A DNA stretch of 64,000 nt from Heyndrickxia coagulans DSM 1 = ATCC 7050 (GTDB taxonomy: Bacteria; Bacillota; Bacilli; Bacillales; Bacillaceae_C), in NCBI RefSeq assembly GCF_000290615.1, contig NZ_ALAS01000125.1, positions 1-64,000 on the forward strand, written 5' to 3'. Positions 22,570 through 31,381 of the stretch are shown here, in pieces (within the stretch, counting starts at the first letter, position 1; each line of letters opens with the position of its first letter). The notes under the pieces were generated by a model. The model made no database searches, was not told the DNA's origin, and worked only from the letters and a program-made list of their open reading frames with translations. The position numbers and the translations under genes are program-made.

Positions 22570-23670
22570 TTATCTCGTCTTAAAGCCGGTATTTTCCTGG
22601 TTCACATGGGGGTGGAGCGCCGCATTCAGTCCGCTCGCCAGAAGATTTGCCATATCTTCCATAAAAATGTCGACTTCTTTCGGCGTCACCATTAAGTTAT
22701 GGCCGAGCGGCGCGAGCACTTCGTGAATCAATTTCCGCTTTTCCTGCTCATCCAGATTGCCGACAATCCCCATGAACATTTTCCGTGCTTCACTTCCCGG
22801 CAGATCGTCTTCCGTCAGCTTCCGCTTTTCCCCAAATGAAAGCCCTGCCGGTGCAAGCGCCCGTGAAGGCCGGCCTGATTCTTTCATTTCTTTGCCGAAA
22901 TGTTTTAACAGAAAATCGATCGTGTCGCTTGTAATCGTCACGGCGTCCACCACTGTCGGAACGCCGATCGCAACAACCGGCACCCCGAGCGTTTCTTTCG
23001 ACAATTCTTTCCGCTTGTTGCCAACACCGGATCCCGGCTGAATGCCCGTATCCGAGATCTGGATCGTGGCATTCACCCTTTCCAGCGAACGGGATGCAAG
23101 TGCATCGACGACAATAATAAAATCCGGTTTCGATTTTTCACTGACGCCGAATATAATATCGCTCGTTTCGATTCCGGTCATCCCCATGACCCCCGGGGCA
23201 ATCGCGCTCACCGGCCTGTAGCGCGATTCAACGTTTTCCGGCTCGATTTTAAACAGATGGCGGGTGACGAGTACTTTTTCGCAAACAAGCGGGCCGAGCG
23301 CATCAGGCGTCACATTCCAGTTGCCGAGCCCGACAACAAGGCAGCTCGCTTCCTCTCCAATATTTATATGCTTCAAATATTGGTTAAACTCATCCGCGAA
23401 CACTTCTTCCACCTTTTGCTGGATGTCCGTATCCCCGCTGCGGATGCCCTGCATTTCAATGGTCAAATAATTCCCGGCCTTTTTTCCGATGACTTTTTCC
23501 CCTTTTTTGGAAATTTGAACCGTCGTCACTTTCATATCGTTTACGGTCCGTTCTTCCACCGTTACGCCTTCCAATTCTTCGCTTTCCCGGTTCTTCACTT
23601 TCTCTTCCACTGCAAGATCGCGCGCTTCAATCGCTAAATCTGTGCGGACGGAATAAACACTAAGATCCAT
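22570..23670 (-). CDS. gpr: Germination protease Gpr
   Basis: Gpr is the aspartate-dependent endopeptidase that degrades small acid-soluble spore proteins on germination; it is made in the forespore as a zymogen. From the ATG at 23670 ([18 protein letters not shown]) the product is 366 residues, close to the usual 368. AAGGAGG lies 11 bases upstream. The region VRTDLA(I)E is the family's processing-site area, and [16 protein letters not shown] the conserved core. The open frame runs 82 codons further upstream but without a ribosome binding site. Confidence 0.95.
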   Translation of the reverse strand: MDLSVYSVRTDLAIEARDLAVEEKVKNRESEELEGVTVEERTVNDMKVTTVQISKKGEKVIGKKAGNYLTIEMQGIRSGDTDIQQKVEEVFADEFNQYLKHINIGEEASCLVVGLGNWNVTPDALGPLVCEKVLVTRHLFKIEPENVESRYRPVSAIAPGVMGMTGIETSDIIFGVSEKSKPDFIIVVDALASRSLERVNATIQISDTGIQPGSGVGNKRKELSKETLGVPVVAIGVPTVVDAVTITSDTIDFLLKHFGKEMKESGRPSRALAPAGLSFGEKRKLTEDDLPGSEARKMFMGIVGNLDEQEKRKLIHEVLAPLGHNLMVTPKEVDIFMEDMANLLASGLNAALHPHVNQENTGFKTR

Positions 23671-23764
23671 TTGTTCGTCTTCCTCCTTTTTGCCGTTTCC
23701 TTTATCCTTGTTTTTCCCCATTCCCGGCAGACCATTCGTTTTGTGCAAATTCCGGCCCAATGTA

Positions 23765-23793
23765 TTGCAATCTCGTCTTCCATTTGTTACAAT
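23765..23793 (+). promoter_or_regulatory. Sigma-A promoter of rpsT
   Basis: TTGCAA (23765-23770) and TACAAT (23788-23793) are separated by 17 bases and lie 64 bases before the rpsT start codon. The divergent gpr upstream region overlaps it. Confidence 0.8.
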
Positions 23794-23856
23794 ATCATTT
23801 GTTCTAAAGTGAATGTGGACGAGCCAAACAAGGTTTGCTCGTAGGAGGTGAAACGG

Positions 23857-24117
23857 GTGCCAAACATTAAATCTGCGATTAAACGCGTAAAAGTGAACGA
23901 AAAAAACCATGCTCAAAATAAAGCGGCAAAATCCGCCATGCGCACGGCAGTGAAAAAGTTTGAAGCAGCGGTTGAAAACAACGACGAAAACGCAAAAGAA
24001 CTTTTAGTCGATGCGGTAAAACGCCTTGATAAAGCTGCATCTAAAGGCCTTATCCATAAAAATGCGGCAAGCCGCAAAAAATCACGCCTGATGAAAAAAT
24101 TATCCGCACAGGCGTAA
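23857..24117 (+). CDS. rpsT: 30S ribosomal protein S20
   Basis: S20 is a helical primary binder of 16S rRNA. The 86-residue protein starts (M)[15 protein letters not shown] and ends in the basic segment [13 protein letters not shown] start at the GTG at 23857, which matches the family N-terminus MPNIKS. TAGGAGGTG lies ten bases upstream and itself contains an in-frame GTG that is too close to be used. It is a single-gene unit with its own promoter and a strong terminator. Confidence 0.98.
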   Translation: MPNIKSAIKRVKVNEKNHAQNKAAKSAMRTAVKKFEAAVENNDENAKELLVDAVKRLDKAASKGLIHKNAASRKKSRLMKKLSAQA

Positions 24118-24128
24118 CGCACCAAAAT

Positions 24129-24157
24129 AAAAAAGACGCGCGATCCGCGTCTTTTTT
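24129..24157 (+). terminator. Bidirectional terminator rpsT / holA
   Basis: A 12-bp stem (24129-24140 with 24146-24157) has a five-base loop and A/T tails on both sides. It lies between convergent rpsT and holA and touches the holA stop codon. Confidence 0.9.
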
Positions 24158-25181
24158 ATTTTGCCTTCATTTCATGCAGTTGAAACAAAAACATCTCAAT
24201 GATCATTTCTTTTTTCAGCCCGCCCGATTTCATCCGGTAGTCGCTGTCGGCAAGCAGCGCCATGATCCGGTTCAGTTCATCCGCGGAAAAAAGCCCCGCC
24301 TGCCCCGCCGCCAGTTTTACCCTGTATGGATGCACTTTTAAATAAGATGCGATTTGCTGCTGGCCGTAGCCGAGCCTCGCCAGTTCTTTCGTCTGGTAGA
24401 TGAGCCGGAACTGGCCGGCAAGGAGCGCCAATATTTTAATCGGCTCCTCATTAAGTTTTAAAAGGTCATAATAGATCCGGAGCGCCTCATCAATGCGGCG
24501 GTGAACCACTTTTTCAACGAGTTCAAATACATTTTGCTCCAGCGACCGCGCCGTCAGCATTTCCACCATTCCATCTGTTATTTCATTGCCGCTTCCGGCA
24601 TATAGAGCTAGCTTATTTATTTCATGATCGAGCGCATTCATATTGGTGCCGGCAAGGGAAACCAAATGTTCCACTGCCTTCCTGCCAATCCGGCAGCCTT
24701 CTTCAGCGGCGCGGGAGACAAGCCACCCTTCAAGCTCCCTTTCATTTAATTTTTTTGCCTGGAAAGTTGCGGCCTGCTTTTTGATCAATTTCACCAGTTT
24801 TTTCCGTTCATCCAGTTTTTCATAAGGCGCAACCAGCACGAAAACCGTGTAAGGGGCGGGAGACTTCACGTATGCTTCCAGCTTGTCCAGCCGGTGTTCC
24901 ACTTTCTGTTTCTGCTTTTCAGCAGTCAAAAAAAACGGGTGGTGCGCAATCACGAGCCGCCTCTCCCCCATAAAAGGGAATGTTTCCGCATCTTCGATCG
25001 CTGTCTCGACCGGCACCTCCTCCAGGTCATACGAAGCATAATTAAAATCCGCCTCTTCCGGAGTGAGCGCATAATCCAGCAATTTCTGTTTCGTTTTTTG
25101 AATGAAATAATCTTCTGCGCCGTACAATAAATAAAGCGGGGAAAATTGCCCGCGCTCAATCTTTTTCCATAATTCATCCAT
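24156..25181 (-). CDS. holA: DNA polymerase III delta subunit
   Basis: The delta subunit (YqeN) opens the sliding clamp in the clamp-loader complex. The 341-residue protein starts MDELWKKIERGQFSPLYLLYG, whose LYLLYG-type strand is the family's opening, and carries GAEDYFIQKTKQ. The three-domain AAA-like fold has no functional Walker A, as usual for delta. The C-terminal collar has the conserved ALLAGQFRLIYQTKEL. It is transcribed convergent to rpsT. Confidence 0.95.
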   Translation of the reverse strand: MDELWKKIERGQFSPLYLLYGAEDYFIQKTKQKLLDYALTPEEADFNYASYDLEEVPVETAIEDAETFPFMGERRLVIAHHPFFLTAEKQKQKVEHRLDKLEAYVKSPAPYTVFVLVAPYEKLDERKKLVKLIKKQAATFQAKKLNERELEGWLVSRAAEEGCRIGRKAVEHLVSLAGTNMNALDHEINKLALYAGSGNEITDGMVEMLTARSLEQNVFELVEKVVHRRIDEALRIYYDLLKLNEEPIKILALLAGQFRLIYQTKELARLGYGQQQIASYLKVHPYRVKLAAGQAGLFSADELNRIMALLADSDYRMKSGGLKKEMIIEMFLFQLHEMKAK

Positions 25182-25258
25182 TCTGTTCCGCTCCCAAACC
25201 TTTCTTACCCCCTATGTTAAGAGAACGGGCGCATTGTTGCAAGCAGAAAACAAATGGA

Positions 25259-25283
25259 AAAGGGGATCCGTAAAATCCCCTTT
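25259..25283 (-). terminator. Terminator upstream of holA
   Basis: A 9-bp stem (25259-25267 with 25275-25283) has a seven-base loop and is followed by TTTCC. It would end transcripts coming from comEC before they reach holA. Confidence 0.55.
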
Positions 25284-25294
25284 ATCTATATAAA

Positions 25295-25332
25295 CGTTAA
25301 CGGAACAGTCCCGGGAAGCTTTTCCGTTAACG
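25295..25332. repeat. Perfect 11-bp inverted repeat
   Basis: CGTTAACGGAA (25295-25305) and TTCCGTTAACG (25322-25332) are perfect complements, and each arm contains the palindrome GTTAAC. There is no U tract. It lies 117 bases before yqzM and could be an operator or an RNA hairpin in its leader. Confidence 0.6.
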
Positions 25333-25449
25333 GTGGACCCGTACCCTTATTGTCACACGCAGCCGGATATCTATGAATGACAACTCCATCCAAAACGGTG
25401 GAAATCGTTCTGAAATTATCATATAATCAAAAAACAGGGAGGGATTTGG

Positions 25450-25584
25450 ATGAACGAATTCGAGCAGGATGTCCAGTCGAAAACGAATGATGTCGCCGAT
25501 GCCGGAGCAGGTTTTCTCATCTCTTTTTTGTTTTTTGCGCTGATGTTTATCATTGCAACTGCAGCAGACATCATTGGCAGATAG
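25450..25584 (+). CDS. yqzM: YqzM family small membrane protein
   Basis: This 44-residue protein begins MNEFEQDVQSKTNDVADAG and has a single hydrophobic helix (about residues 21-41, FLISFLFFALMFIIATAA). It matches YqzM in length and sequence. In B. subtilis yqzM also lies between comEC and the delta-subunit gene, on the opposite strand from both. GGGAGGGATTTGG precedes the ATG. Its function is unknown; expression in the forespore has been reported for the B. subtilis gene. Confidence 0.9.
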   Translation: MNEFEQDVQSKTNDVADAGAGFLISFLFFALMFIIATAADIIGR

Positions 25585-25601
25585 CCCCGCTCCGGGCAGT
25601 G

Positions 25602-25626
25602 CCGGAGCCATTCCGGACGGTTTTTT
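25602..25626 (+). terminator. Terminator of yqzM
   Basis: CCGGA (25602-25606) pairs with TCCGG (25612-25616), followed after ACGG by six T. A competing stem, GCTCCGG with CCGGAGC (25589-25608), overlaps it. Confidence 0.6.
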
Positions 25627-25638
25627 AATTAATGTATA

Positions 25639-27924
25639 TTATGGGAGGACGGTTGAAAAGGTTCCCTTTTCTTTGAAAAAGCGGTATTGCACCGCCCCGT
25701 CCTCATCCGTCCGGAAAATGAATACCCCGTTTTCGCTGAGCCGTTTGACCACTCCCGGAGACGGATGCCCGAAACGGTTATGCTTTCCGACAGAGATGAC
25801 GGCGATCCGCGGATGATACTTCCGGATGAGCGTTTCGCTTGTCGAAGTTTTGCTGCCGTGATGCCCGGCTTTTAATACGTCAATACGGATATCCGGATAA
25901 GCCGCCACAAGTTTTTCTTCTCCTTCCTGCTCAAGGTCCCCGGTAAACAGCCACGTCTTTCCACCTGTTTTCGCATAAAGGACAAGCGAGTCATTATTCC
26001 CCTCATACGTTTCGTCAAACGGCGAAAGATATTGAAATACCCCCGATTTGTTTTGCCATCCGTCCCCGTTTTTCATCTCATACACCGGGATTTTTTTCTG
26101 GCGGGCGCAAGCGAGCACCTTCTGCATGAGCGGTTTTTCCCATGAATGGGGCGAGATATGGATTTCTTTGACGTGGAGAGATGTGATCACAGCCGTTGCG
26201 CCGCCGATATGGTCCTCGTCGCTGTGCGTTAAAATCAGCTTATCAATCGTCGTAATCCCCTGGCTTTTTAGAAATGGCACCACAATATCTTTGCCGGTTT
26301 CAAACGGATGCTCCCTTCTTTTCCATGCCGGTTCCGGAAACCGGACGGTCCCACCTGTGTCAATTAAATACGCCCCCCTTGAAAGCGGCAGCCGGATTAA
26401 AATACTGTCCCCCTGCCCGACGTCGATAAAGGTGATTTTGCCGAAAAGCGAATACCTGTTTGCCGCAAGGAGGAGCATGAGAACACAAACAAGCGGCAGG
26501 ACAGCCCGGATCGTTTTCTTGCCGTTTTCCATCGCCGCCAAACAATAAACTCCCGCACCTGCCATCAGGATCGATCCCCAGTATGGCGGCCTCCCGGTAA
26601 CGAGCGTGGACCAGCGGCCGTCTATCGCTTCCCCCGTTTTTTCCGAAAGCCGAACGAGCCCGTCAAAGCACGCGGCAAAGACGGAAAACAGCGGCGGCGC
26701 CACCCATTCTGTAACAAAGGCAAGCGCAGCAAGCGGGAGCAGCACATACGTATAAAGCGGTACATAAAAAAGATTGGCAACAAGCCCCGCAATGGAAAAC
26801 TCATAAAATGAATAAGATAGGATGGGAAGTGCCGCAAGCTGGGAAATGAACGAAATCGCGAGCCCTTTTTGCAACGGGCCCCGGAACCGCTCTAGAAGAG
26901 GACCTGAAAGAAGCAGCGCGGCGCAAACAGCAAAAGAGAGCTGGAATCCGATATTGTACACAATATTCGCATTTTTTAGTCCGTACAAAATGAAACAGAT
27001 GGACAAAGCATCAAGCGGCCCGATCGGCAGTTTTTTTTGCCTGGCCAGCACAAGCAGCATCGTCATTGCCGCCGACCGGACAACTGGCGGGTTCATGCCG
27101 CATAATCCCGCATAAACCGGCATCACCCCCAGTAAGCAAACGGTGGCACGTTCCCTTGTCAGCCCGAGCCGGATGAGCAAATAGTAGCAAAACCCGGCAA
27201 CGAGTTGTACGTGAAGCCCGGAAATGGCAAGCAGATGGACAACGCCAAGCCGCTGGTAAAGCTGGTACACATCGTCATCAAAGTCTGTTTGCTCGCCAAA
27301 CAAAAGCGCTTCTGCGTACGGTACGGATTTTTCCGGAAATGTTTTTTGAATTTGAAGCAGGGAGCGGTGGCGGATTTTTTTCAAGAAACCGTGCAGATGC
27401 TGCGGCGGGCTGTTGCACGCGGAAAGCCGGTCCGCTTTTAAAATCCAGTGGATATGCTGATGGGCCAAATAGTTGCGGTAATGAAATGCGGACGGGTTGC
27501 GGTTTGGCTCAGGAGCTTCCAGTTCCCCTTGAGCCATGCAAACCGTTCCGGGGGATAAAGTTTGTTTCAAGGTTTCCAGTTCTGCCTCGCTCCCGGCGTA
27601 ATACGTTAACATAAACGTTTCTTTTCCGGCTTCCGCCTTTCCCTTGACCGCGTTCCCGTCGATGCGCGGATAATCGCTGAAACGGACGGGCATCCGGGCA
27701 CTGCCGGCATGAAATTTTGTATCATACGCAAATGCCTGGAAATAACCGCTAAAAATCCCCAACCCGTAAAAAACGGCGGACAACAGGAGCAAAGGCCGGT
27801 TCCGGGACAGGAAAATCCGGATCCAAATCAAATGGGCCGAAAGAACCAGAAGCGGCGGCGCGTGAAGGCCAACCAGGATGCCGCTTAATGCAGCGAGCGC
27901 GGCGAACAGCCAGTTGCCTTTCAC
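25639..27924 (-). CDS. comEC: DNA uptake channel protein ComEC
   Basis: ComEC forms the membrane channel for transforming DNA. In order, the 761-residue protein has two N-terminal helices, an OB-fold extracellular domain, the competence domain with about eight helices (LLAISGLHVQLVAGF is the family signature), and a C-terminal metallo-beta-lactamase-like nuclease domain. The nuclease metal motifs TLTHSDEDHIGG-type (ILTHSDEDHIGGA) and KAGHHGSKTSTSE are intact. The start is GTG at 27924. Length is near the 776 of B. subtilis and no frameshift is visible, so competence-gene decay is not evident. Confidence 0.96.
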   Translation of the reverse strand: MKGNWLFAALAALSGILVGLHAPPLLVLSAHLIWIRIFLSRNRPLLLLSAVFYGLGIFSGYFQAFAYDTKFHAGSARMPVRFSDYPRIDGNAVKGKAEAGKETFMLTYYAGSEAELETLKQTLSPGTVCMAQGELEAPEPNRNPSAFHYRNYLAHQHIHWILKADRLSACNSPPQHLHGFLKKIRHRSLLQIQKTFPEKSVPYAEALLFGEQTDFDDDVYQLYQRLGVVHLLAISGLHVQLVAGFCYYLLIRLGLTRERATVCLLGVMPVYAGLCGMNPPVVRSAAMTMLLVLARQKKLPIGPLDALSICFILYGLKNANIVYNIGFQLSFAVCAALLLSGPLLERFRGPLQKGLAISFISQLAALPILSYSFYEFSIAGLVANLFYVPLYTYVLLPLAALAFVTEWVAPPLFSVFAACFDGLVRLSEKTGEAIDGRWSTLVTGRPPYWGSILMAGAGVYCLAAMENGKKTIRAVLPLVCVLMLLLAANRYSLFGKITFIDVGQGDSILIRLPLSRGAYLIDTGGTVRFPEPAWKRREHPFETGKDIVVPFLKSQGITTIDKLILTHSDEDHIGGATAVITSLHVKEIHISPHSWEKPLMQKVLACARQKKIPVYEMKNGDGWQNKSGVFQYLSPFDETYEGNNDSLVLYAKTGGKTWLFTGDLEQEGEEKLVAAYPDIRIDVLKAGHHGSKTSTSETLIRKYHPRIAVISVGKHNRFGHPSPGVVKRLSENGVFIFRTDEDGAVQYRFFKEKGTFSTVLP

Positions 27925-27936
27925 ACCATCACCCTG

Positions 27937-28539
27937 TTACGCTTTCGGAACGGATCCCGTTTCCGTTTCTTGATAAGCGCCTGCAAATAATGCCGCCGCC
28001 ATTTGCTGCAATTCCTCCAGTTCTGCCGCTTCCGCCCCGTGGTCCTTTGCAATCATGAATAATTTCTCCACCAGTTTGGCTTTTTCGCTTGCCCGGATAT
28101 CGAGTGTTTCCGGATGGAACGGGACATGCTCGACATGCACCCCCGCTTTTTCAAAAAGCTCTCTTGCATACGGATGCACCCGGTAATCCTGTGCATAGTA
28201 CACGTTTTGAATCCCTGCCTGAATGATCGCTTTGGTACAGTGCAGGCACGGGTAATGGGTTACATAGAGGTCCGCGCCGTTTGTCGCCACCCCGAATTTT
28301 GCACATTGCAAAATTGCATTCATTTCAGCGTGGATCGTCCGCACGCAATGCCCGTCAATCACGTAGCAGCCCTTGTCAATACAGTGTTCGTCCCCCGCGA
28401 TGGATCCATTGTAGCCGCCTGCGATAATTCTTTTATCCCTGACGATCGTCGCCCCAACTGCAAGCCTTGAACAGGTGCTCCGCCAGGATAATAAATGGCT
28501 TTGCGCCAAAAAATACTGGTTCCAGGAAATCCGGTCCAT
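27937..28539 (-). CDS. comEB: dCMP deaminase ComEB
   Basis: ComEB is a deoxycytidylate deaminase-type enzyme in the comE operon that is not required for DNA uptake itself. The 200-residue protein has the zinc motifs HAEMNAIL (catalytic histidine and glutamate) and PCLHC, plus the HCIDKGC loop typical of dCMP deaminase. It is slightly longer than the 189-residue B. subtilis protein, with the extra residues at the C-terminus. It could partly offset the local absence of cdd, though the substrate differs. Confidence 0.95.
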   Translation of the reverse strand: MDRISWNQYFLAQSHLLSWRSTCSRLAVGATIVRDKRIIAGGYNGSIAGDEHCIDKGCYVIDGHCVRTIHAEMNAILQCAKFGVATNGADLYVTHYPCLHCTKAIIQAGIQNVYYAQDYRVHPYARELFEKAGVHVEHVPFHPETLDIRASEKAKLVEKLFMIAKDHGAEAAELEELQQMAAALFAGAYQETETGSVPKA

Positions 28540-28563
28540 TTTTCTCTTCCTTTCTGCTCATCC

Positions 28564-29277
28564 TTACTGTAAAGTGATGGAATTTTCGATTTTGGCAAAA
28601 GTCTGGTCCCCAATCCCCGACACATTTTTCAAATCTTCCGGCTTTTGAAAAGGGCCGTTTTTCTCCCGGTATTCGATAATAGCCGCAGCTTTTGACGGCC
28701 CGATGCCCGGAAGCGTCTCAAGCTGGGTCTGGTCGGCCGTATTGATATTGACCTGTGCGGCCGCTTCACTGCTTGCCGCCGTCCCGGAAGAAGCGGAAGC
28801 GGGTGCTGAAATTCCGGCAGCCGCCGGGGCAGTTTGGGCAGAAGCCGCTTTTTCGCCTTTTTTCGGCACCTCGATTACCATTTCATCTTTTACCTTCTGC
28901 GCGAGATTGACCTGATTCCGGTCGGCGTTTTCGTTAAAACCCCCCGCTTCCTGAATGAGGTCATAGACCCGGTCATCCGCTTCCGCTTTGTAGATGCCGG
29001 GATGCTTCACCGCGCCTTTCACATCCACGTAAATTTCGGCAGCGTTCTGCGTTTGGGCCGAGGATTGCGTTTGGGCGGTGTTTTGGGTCGAGTGATTTTG
29101 CACATCCGTCCCGCCCCCCTCAGTTTGTCCGGACTGCACGGCCGTTTCGGGTTGCCGGTAAGCCCCGGACGCGGTGTCCATACCTCCATTTTGGCTAAAA
29201 TAGTAAAAGATTGCAATCGTAATGGCTGCCACAGCTGCAGCAGCATGCCAGCGGTATTTGAGAAACAACGTTTTCAA
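28564..29277 (-). CDS. comEA: Competence DNA receptor ComEA
   Basis: ComEA binds double-stranded DNA outside the membrane and passes it to ComEC. The 237-residue protein has a short cytosolic N-terminus, one membrane helix (about 10-25), a low-complexity linker rich in Gln/Thr/Ser, a SLBB-like domain (IYVDVKGAVKHPGIYK) and C-terminal helix-hairpin-helix motifs (LETLPGIGPSKAAAII and LKNVSGIGDQTFAKIE). The TTG start follows GAGGTG by seven bases. The long linker makes it larger than B. subtilis ComEA (205). Confidence 0.95.
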   Translation of the reverse strand: MKTLFLKYRWHAAAAVAAITIAIFYYFSQNGGMDTASGAYRQPETAVQSGQTEGGGTDVQNHSTQNTAQTQSSAQTQNAAEIYVDVKGAVKHPGIYKAEADDRVYDLIQEAGGFNENADRNQVNLAQKVKDEMVIEVPKKGEKAASAQTAPAAAGISAPASASSGTAASSEAAAQVNINTADQTQLETLPGIGPSKAAAIIEYREKNGPFQKPEDLKNVSGIGDQTFAKIENSITLQ

Positions 29278-29316
29278 AGACCTTCACCTCTGTTTTTCTT
29301 TTTTCAGATACATAAT

Positions 29317-29348
29317 CGCCCGGATCTGCGCATATATTGTACCGGGCG
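29317..29348. repeat. Inverted repeat between comEA and comER
   Basis: CGCCCGG (29317-29323) and CCGGGCG (29342-29348) flank an 18-base AT-rich centre, in the divergent intergenic space. It could be a binding site or a cruciform; no ComK-type AAAA-N5-TTTT pair was seen. Confidence 0.4.
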
Positions 29349-29382
29349 CTGAAAGATCGGCGGCTTGGGGAGGGAAAACAGC

Positions 29383-30204
29383 ATGGACATTGGCGTGATC
29401 GGAACGGGAAATATGGGCAGCATGTTAATTGAAGCTTTGATAGAAACAAAAGCCGTTACGCCTGCACAATTTCGGATCACAAATCGCACACCTGAAAAAG
29501 CCGCAAAACTTGCAAACAAGTATCCCGGGATTCAGGTTGAGAATATAGAAAATACCATTTTGGAGAGCGATTTAATTTTGTTGTGTGTTAAACCGCTTGA
29601 GATGCACGGCATTCTGGAGAAGGCCAGAGGCGCCTTCCGGAATGAACAGTGCCTTGTCAGCATTACAAGCCCCGTTACAGTCGGGCAGCTCGCCGCAATG
29701 GTCCCCTGCTCGTGCGCAAGGGCCATCCCGAGCATCACGAACAGGGCAGCTGCCGGTGCGGTTTTGCTGACATTTGGCAGCCAGTGCACAAGCGAGTGGC
29801 AGGAAAAAGTAAAAACACTGTTCTCCAAAATATCCACCCCGGTTGAAGTTGGCCAGCAAATCACGAGAGTGGCATCAGATCTGGTCAGCTGCGGCCCTGC
29901 TTTTTTCAGTTTTTTGGCGCAAAAAATGATAGAAGGAGCCGTCCGCAAAACAAAGATTGACAGCGACACCGCCTGCATATTAACGGCTGAGATGCTGATC
30001 GGCCTGGGGGAACTTTTGAAGCAACAAATTTATACGCTGCCTGCCCTGCAGGAAAAAGTGACGGTAAAGGGCGGTATCACCGGCGAAGGATTAAAGGTGC
30101 TTGAAAAAGGGACGGATGGCTTATTCGAAAAACTGTTTGAAGCGACACACGAGAAATTTAAGGAGGACACGGACGCGGTGGCCGGGCAATTCGGCACACC
30201 ATGA
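29383..30204 (+). CDS. comER: ComER, pyrroline-5-carboxylate reductase family
   Basis: ComER lies divergent from comEA in Bacillus and resembles ProC; a role in sporulation and biofilm regulation has been reported, and its enzymatic role is unclear. From the ATG at 29383 the product is 273 residues, as in B. subtilis. It starts DIGVIGTGNMGSMLIEAL, the NAD(P)-binding glycine motif. The C-terminal dimer domain has the ProC-type segment TVKGGITGEGL. GGGGAGGG lies eight bases upstream. It ends at a shared terminator with yqeM. Confidence 0.93.
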   Translation: MDIGVIGTGNMGSMLIEALIETKAVTPAQFRITNRTPEKAAKLANKYPGIQVENIENTILESDLILLCVKPLEMHGILEKARGAFRNEQCLVSITSPVTVGQLAAMVPCSCARAIPSITNRAAAGAVLLTFGSQCTSEWQEKVKTLFSKISTPVEVGQQITRVASDLVSCGPAFFSFLAQKMIEGAVRKTKIDSDTACILTAEMLIGLGELLKQQIYTLPALQEKVTVKGGITGEGLKVLEKGTDGLFEKLFEATHEKFKEDTDAVAGQFGTP

Positions 30205-30256
30205 TATTTCGACATCTTTCTGTTTATTCCTGCTTCTTTTTTAAAATTTTTTCAAA

Positions 30257-30286
30257 AAAAGCATTCTGCGCGGGCAGAATGCTTTT
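30257..30286 (+). terminator. Bidirectional terminator comER / yqeM
   Basis: AAAAGCATTCTGC (30257-30269) pairs perfectly with 30274-30286 around the loop GCGG, with A and T tracts on either side. It ends both convergent genes and includes the yqeM stop codon. Confidence 0.9.
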
Positions 30287-31031
30287 ATCGTTTGATGCAC
30301 GTAAAAAATATCCTTTCGCTTTTTGGGCCGGGCGCTTCTTCTGTAAAATCGGCAGCGGGCGGCATACAATCGAAGCCCGATTCCGTAAGCCAGTTTTCAT
30401 AATCAGCAACCGGAAACGTCCGCTGTTTATGTAACTCGTCAAACCGTTCATACAAGCCGGATTTCTCATCATATACGAAAAAGCTGAGATCATGTTCAAC
30501 GGCATGCGGGCCCTCACCCGGAAAGCAGTTCCAGATATAGGAAACCTCGTCCCCGTTATCGGCAAAAGTGTGATGCGGGAATAGCACATCTGTTTTATAA
30601 ACGGAATGCACGTCAAACAAAAACATTCCCCCCGCCTTCAGGGCTGCATGCACATGCCGAAACGTTTCTTTCACATCCGTTTCCGTTTCCAAGTAGTTCA
30701 GAGAATCACAGAAAATCGCGACAATATCAAAATCATGCAGGCCGCAAAGCGCGCGCATATCCTGCTTGAGGAAAGTGATGCGGGCCCCTTCAGCCAGTGC
30801 TTTTCCGCTCGCTACGGCAAGCATGTCTTCCGATAAATCAACGCCCGTTACTTCAAAGCCTTCCCGTGCAAGCAGCAGTGACAGTTCACCGGTACCGCAG
30901 GCAAGATCAAGCATGCGCCTTCCTTTGACACCATTCCGCTCCCTTTGGCGCATCACCCACTGCAGCCATTGCGGATAGGGCGCCTCTTCCATCAACGCAT
31001 CGTATACATAGGCGAAATTTTCGTAACTCAT
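30285..31031 (-). CDS. yqeM: Class I SAM-dependent methyltransferase YqeM
   Basis: This is a class I methyltransferase of unknown substrate, conserved as the last gene of the yqeG-yqeM operon. The 248-residue protein starts MSYENFAYVYDALMEEAPY. The SAM-binding motif is MLDLACGTGELSLLLA near residue 40, with VTGVDLSEDML (acidic ribose ligand) following. The ATG overlaps the rsfS stop codon (ATGA at 31028-31031), so translation is coupled. Clustering with ribosome-assembly genes suggests an RNA or translation target, which is inference. Confidence 0.9.
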   Translation of the reverse strand: MSYENFAYVYDALMEEAPYPQWLQWVMRQRERNGVKGRRMLDLACGTGELSLLLAREGFEVTGVDLSEDMLAVASGKALAEGARITFLKQDMRALCGLHDFDIVAIFCDSLNYLETETDVKETFRHVHAALKAGGMFLFDVHSVYKTDVLFPHHTFADNGDEVSYIWNCFPGEGPHAVEHDLSFFVYDEKSGLYERFDELHKQRTFPVADYENWLTESGFDCMPPAADFTEEAPGPKSERIFFTCIKR

Positions 31032-31381
31032 TGCAGAACGCTCTCCGCACTGACAGCCGGCGCGTCTCCCCAAAGCCTTTCCAAGTTATAGTAATTCCGT
31101 TCATCGCGGTTAAAAATATGGGCGACAATATCCCCAAGGTCAATCAGCACCCATTTCCCTTCTTCAAACCCTTCAATGCGCCTGACCGCAGTTCCTGCTT
31201 CTTCCGCTTTTTCTTTCACTTCGCGGGCGATCGCCTGAATTTGTTTATCGGAGTTCCCATTGCAGATCAGAAAATAATCCGCAATCAATGAAATCCCGCG
31301 CATATCCAAAACGACGATGTCTTCCGCACGTTTATCATCGCAAGCTTTTACGACTGTTTTTAATAACGTCTGATTGTCCAT
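31028..31381 (-). CDS. rsfS: Ribosomal silencing factor RsfS
   Basis: RsfS binds ribosomal protein L14 and blocks subunit joining when nutrients fall. The 117-residue protein has the family segments IVVLDMRGISLIADYFLICNG-like (split here as VVLDMRGISL and ADYFLICNG) and GKWVLIDLGDIVAHIF. It directly follows yqeK with no gap and overlaps yqeM by four bases, so it is tightly coupled in the operon. Confidence 0.97.
   Translation of the reverse strand: MDNQTLLKTVVKACDDKRAEDIVVLDMRGISLIADYFLICNGNSDKQIQAIAREVKEKAEEAGTAVRRIEGFEEGKWVLIDLGDIVAHIFNRDERNYYNLERLWGDAPAVSAESVLQ

Noticed and set aside
23671-23916. 82-codon N-terminal extension of gpr
   Set aside because: No ribosome binding site, overlaps the rpsT promoter and leader, and gives a product longer than the family.
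29278-29382. ComK boxes upstream of comEA
   Set aside because: No AAAA-N5-TTTT pair with suitable spacing was found.
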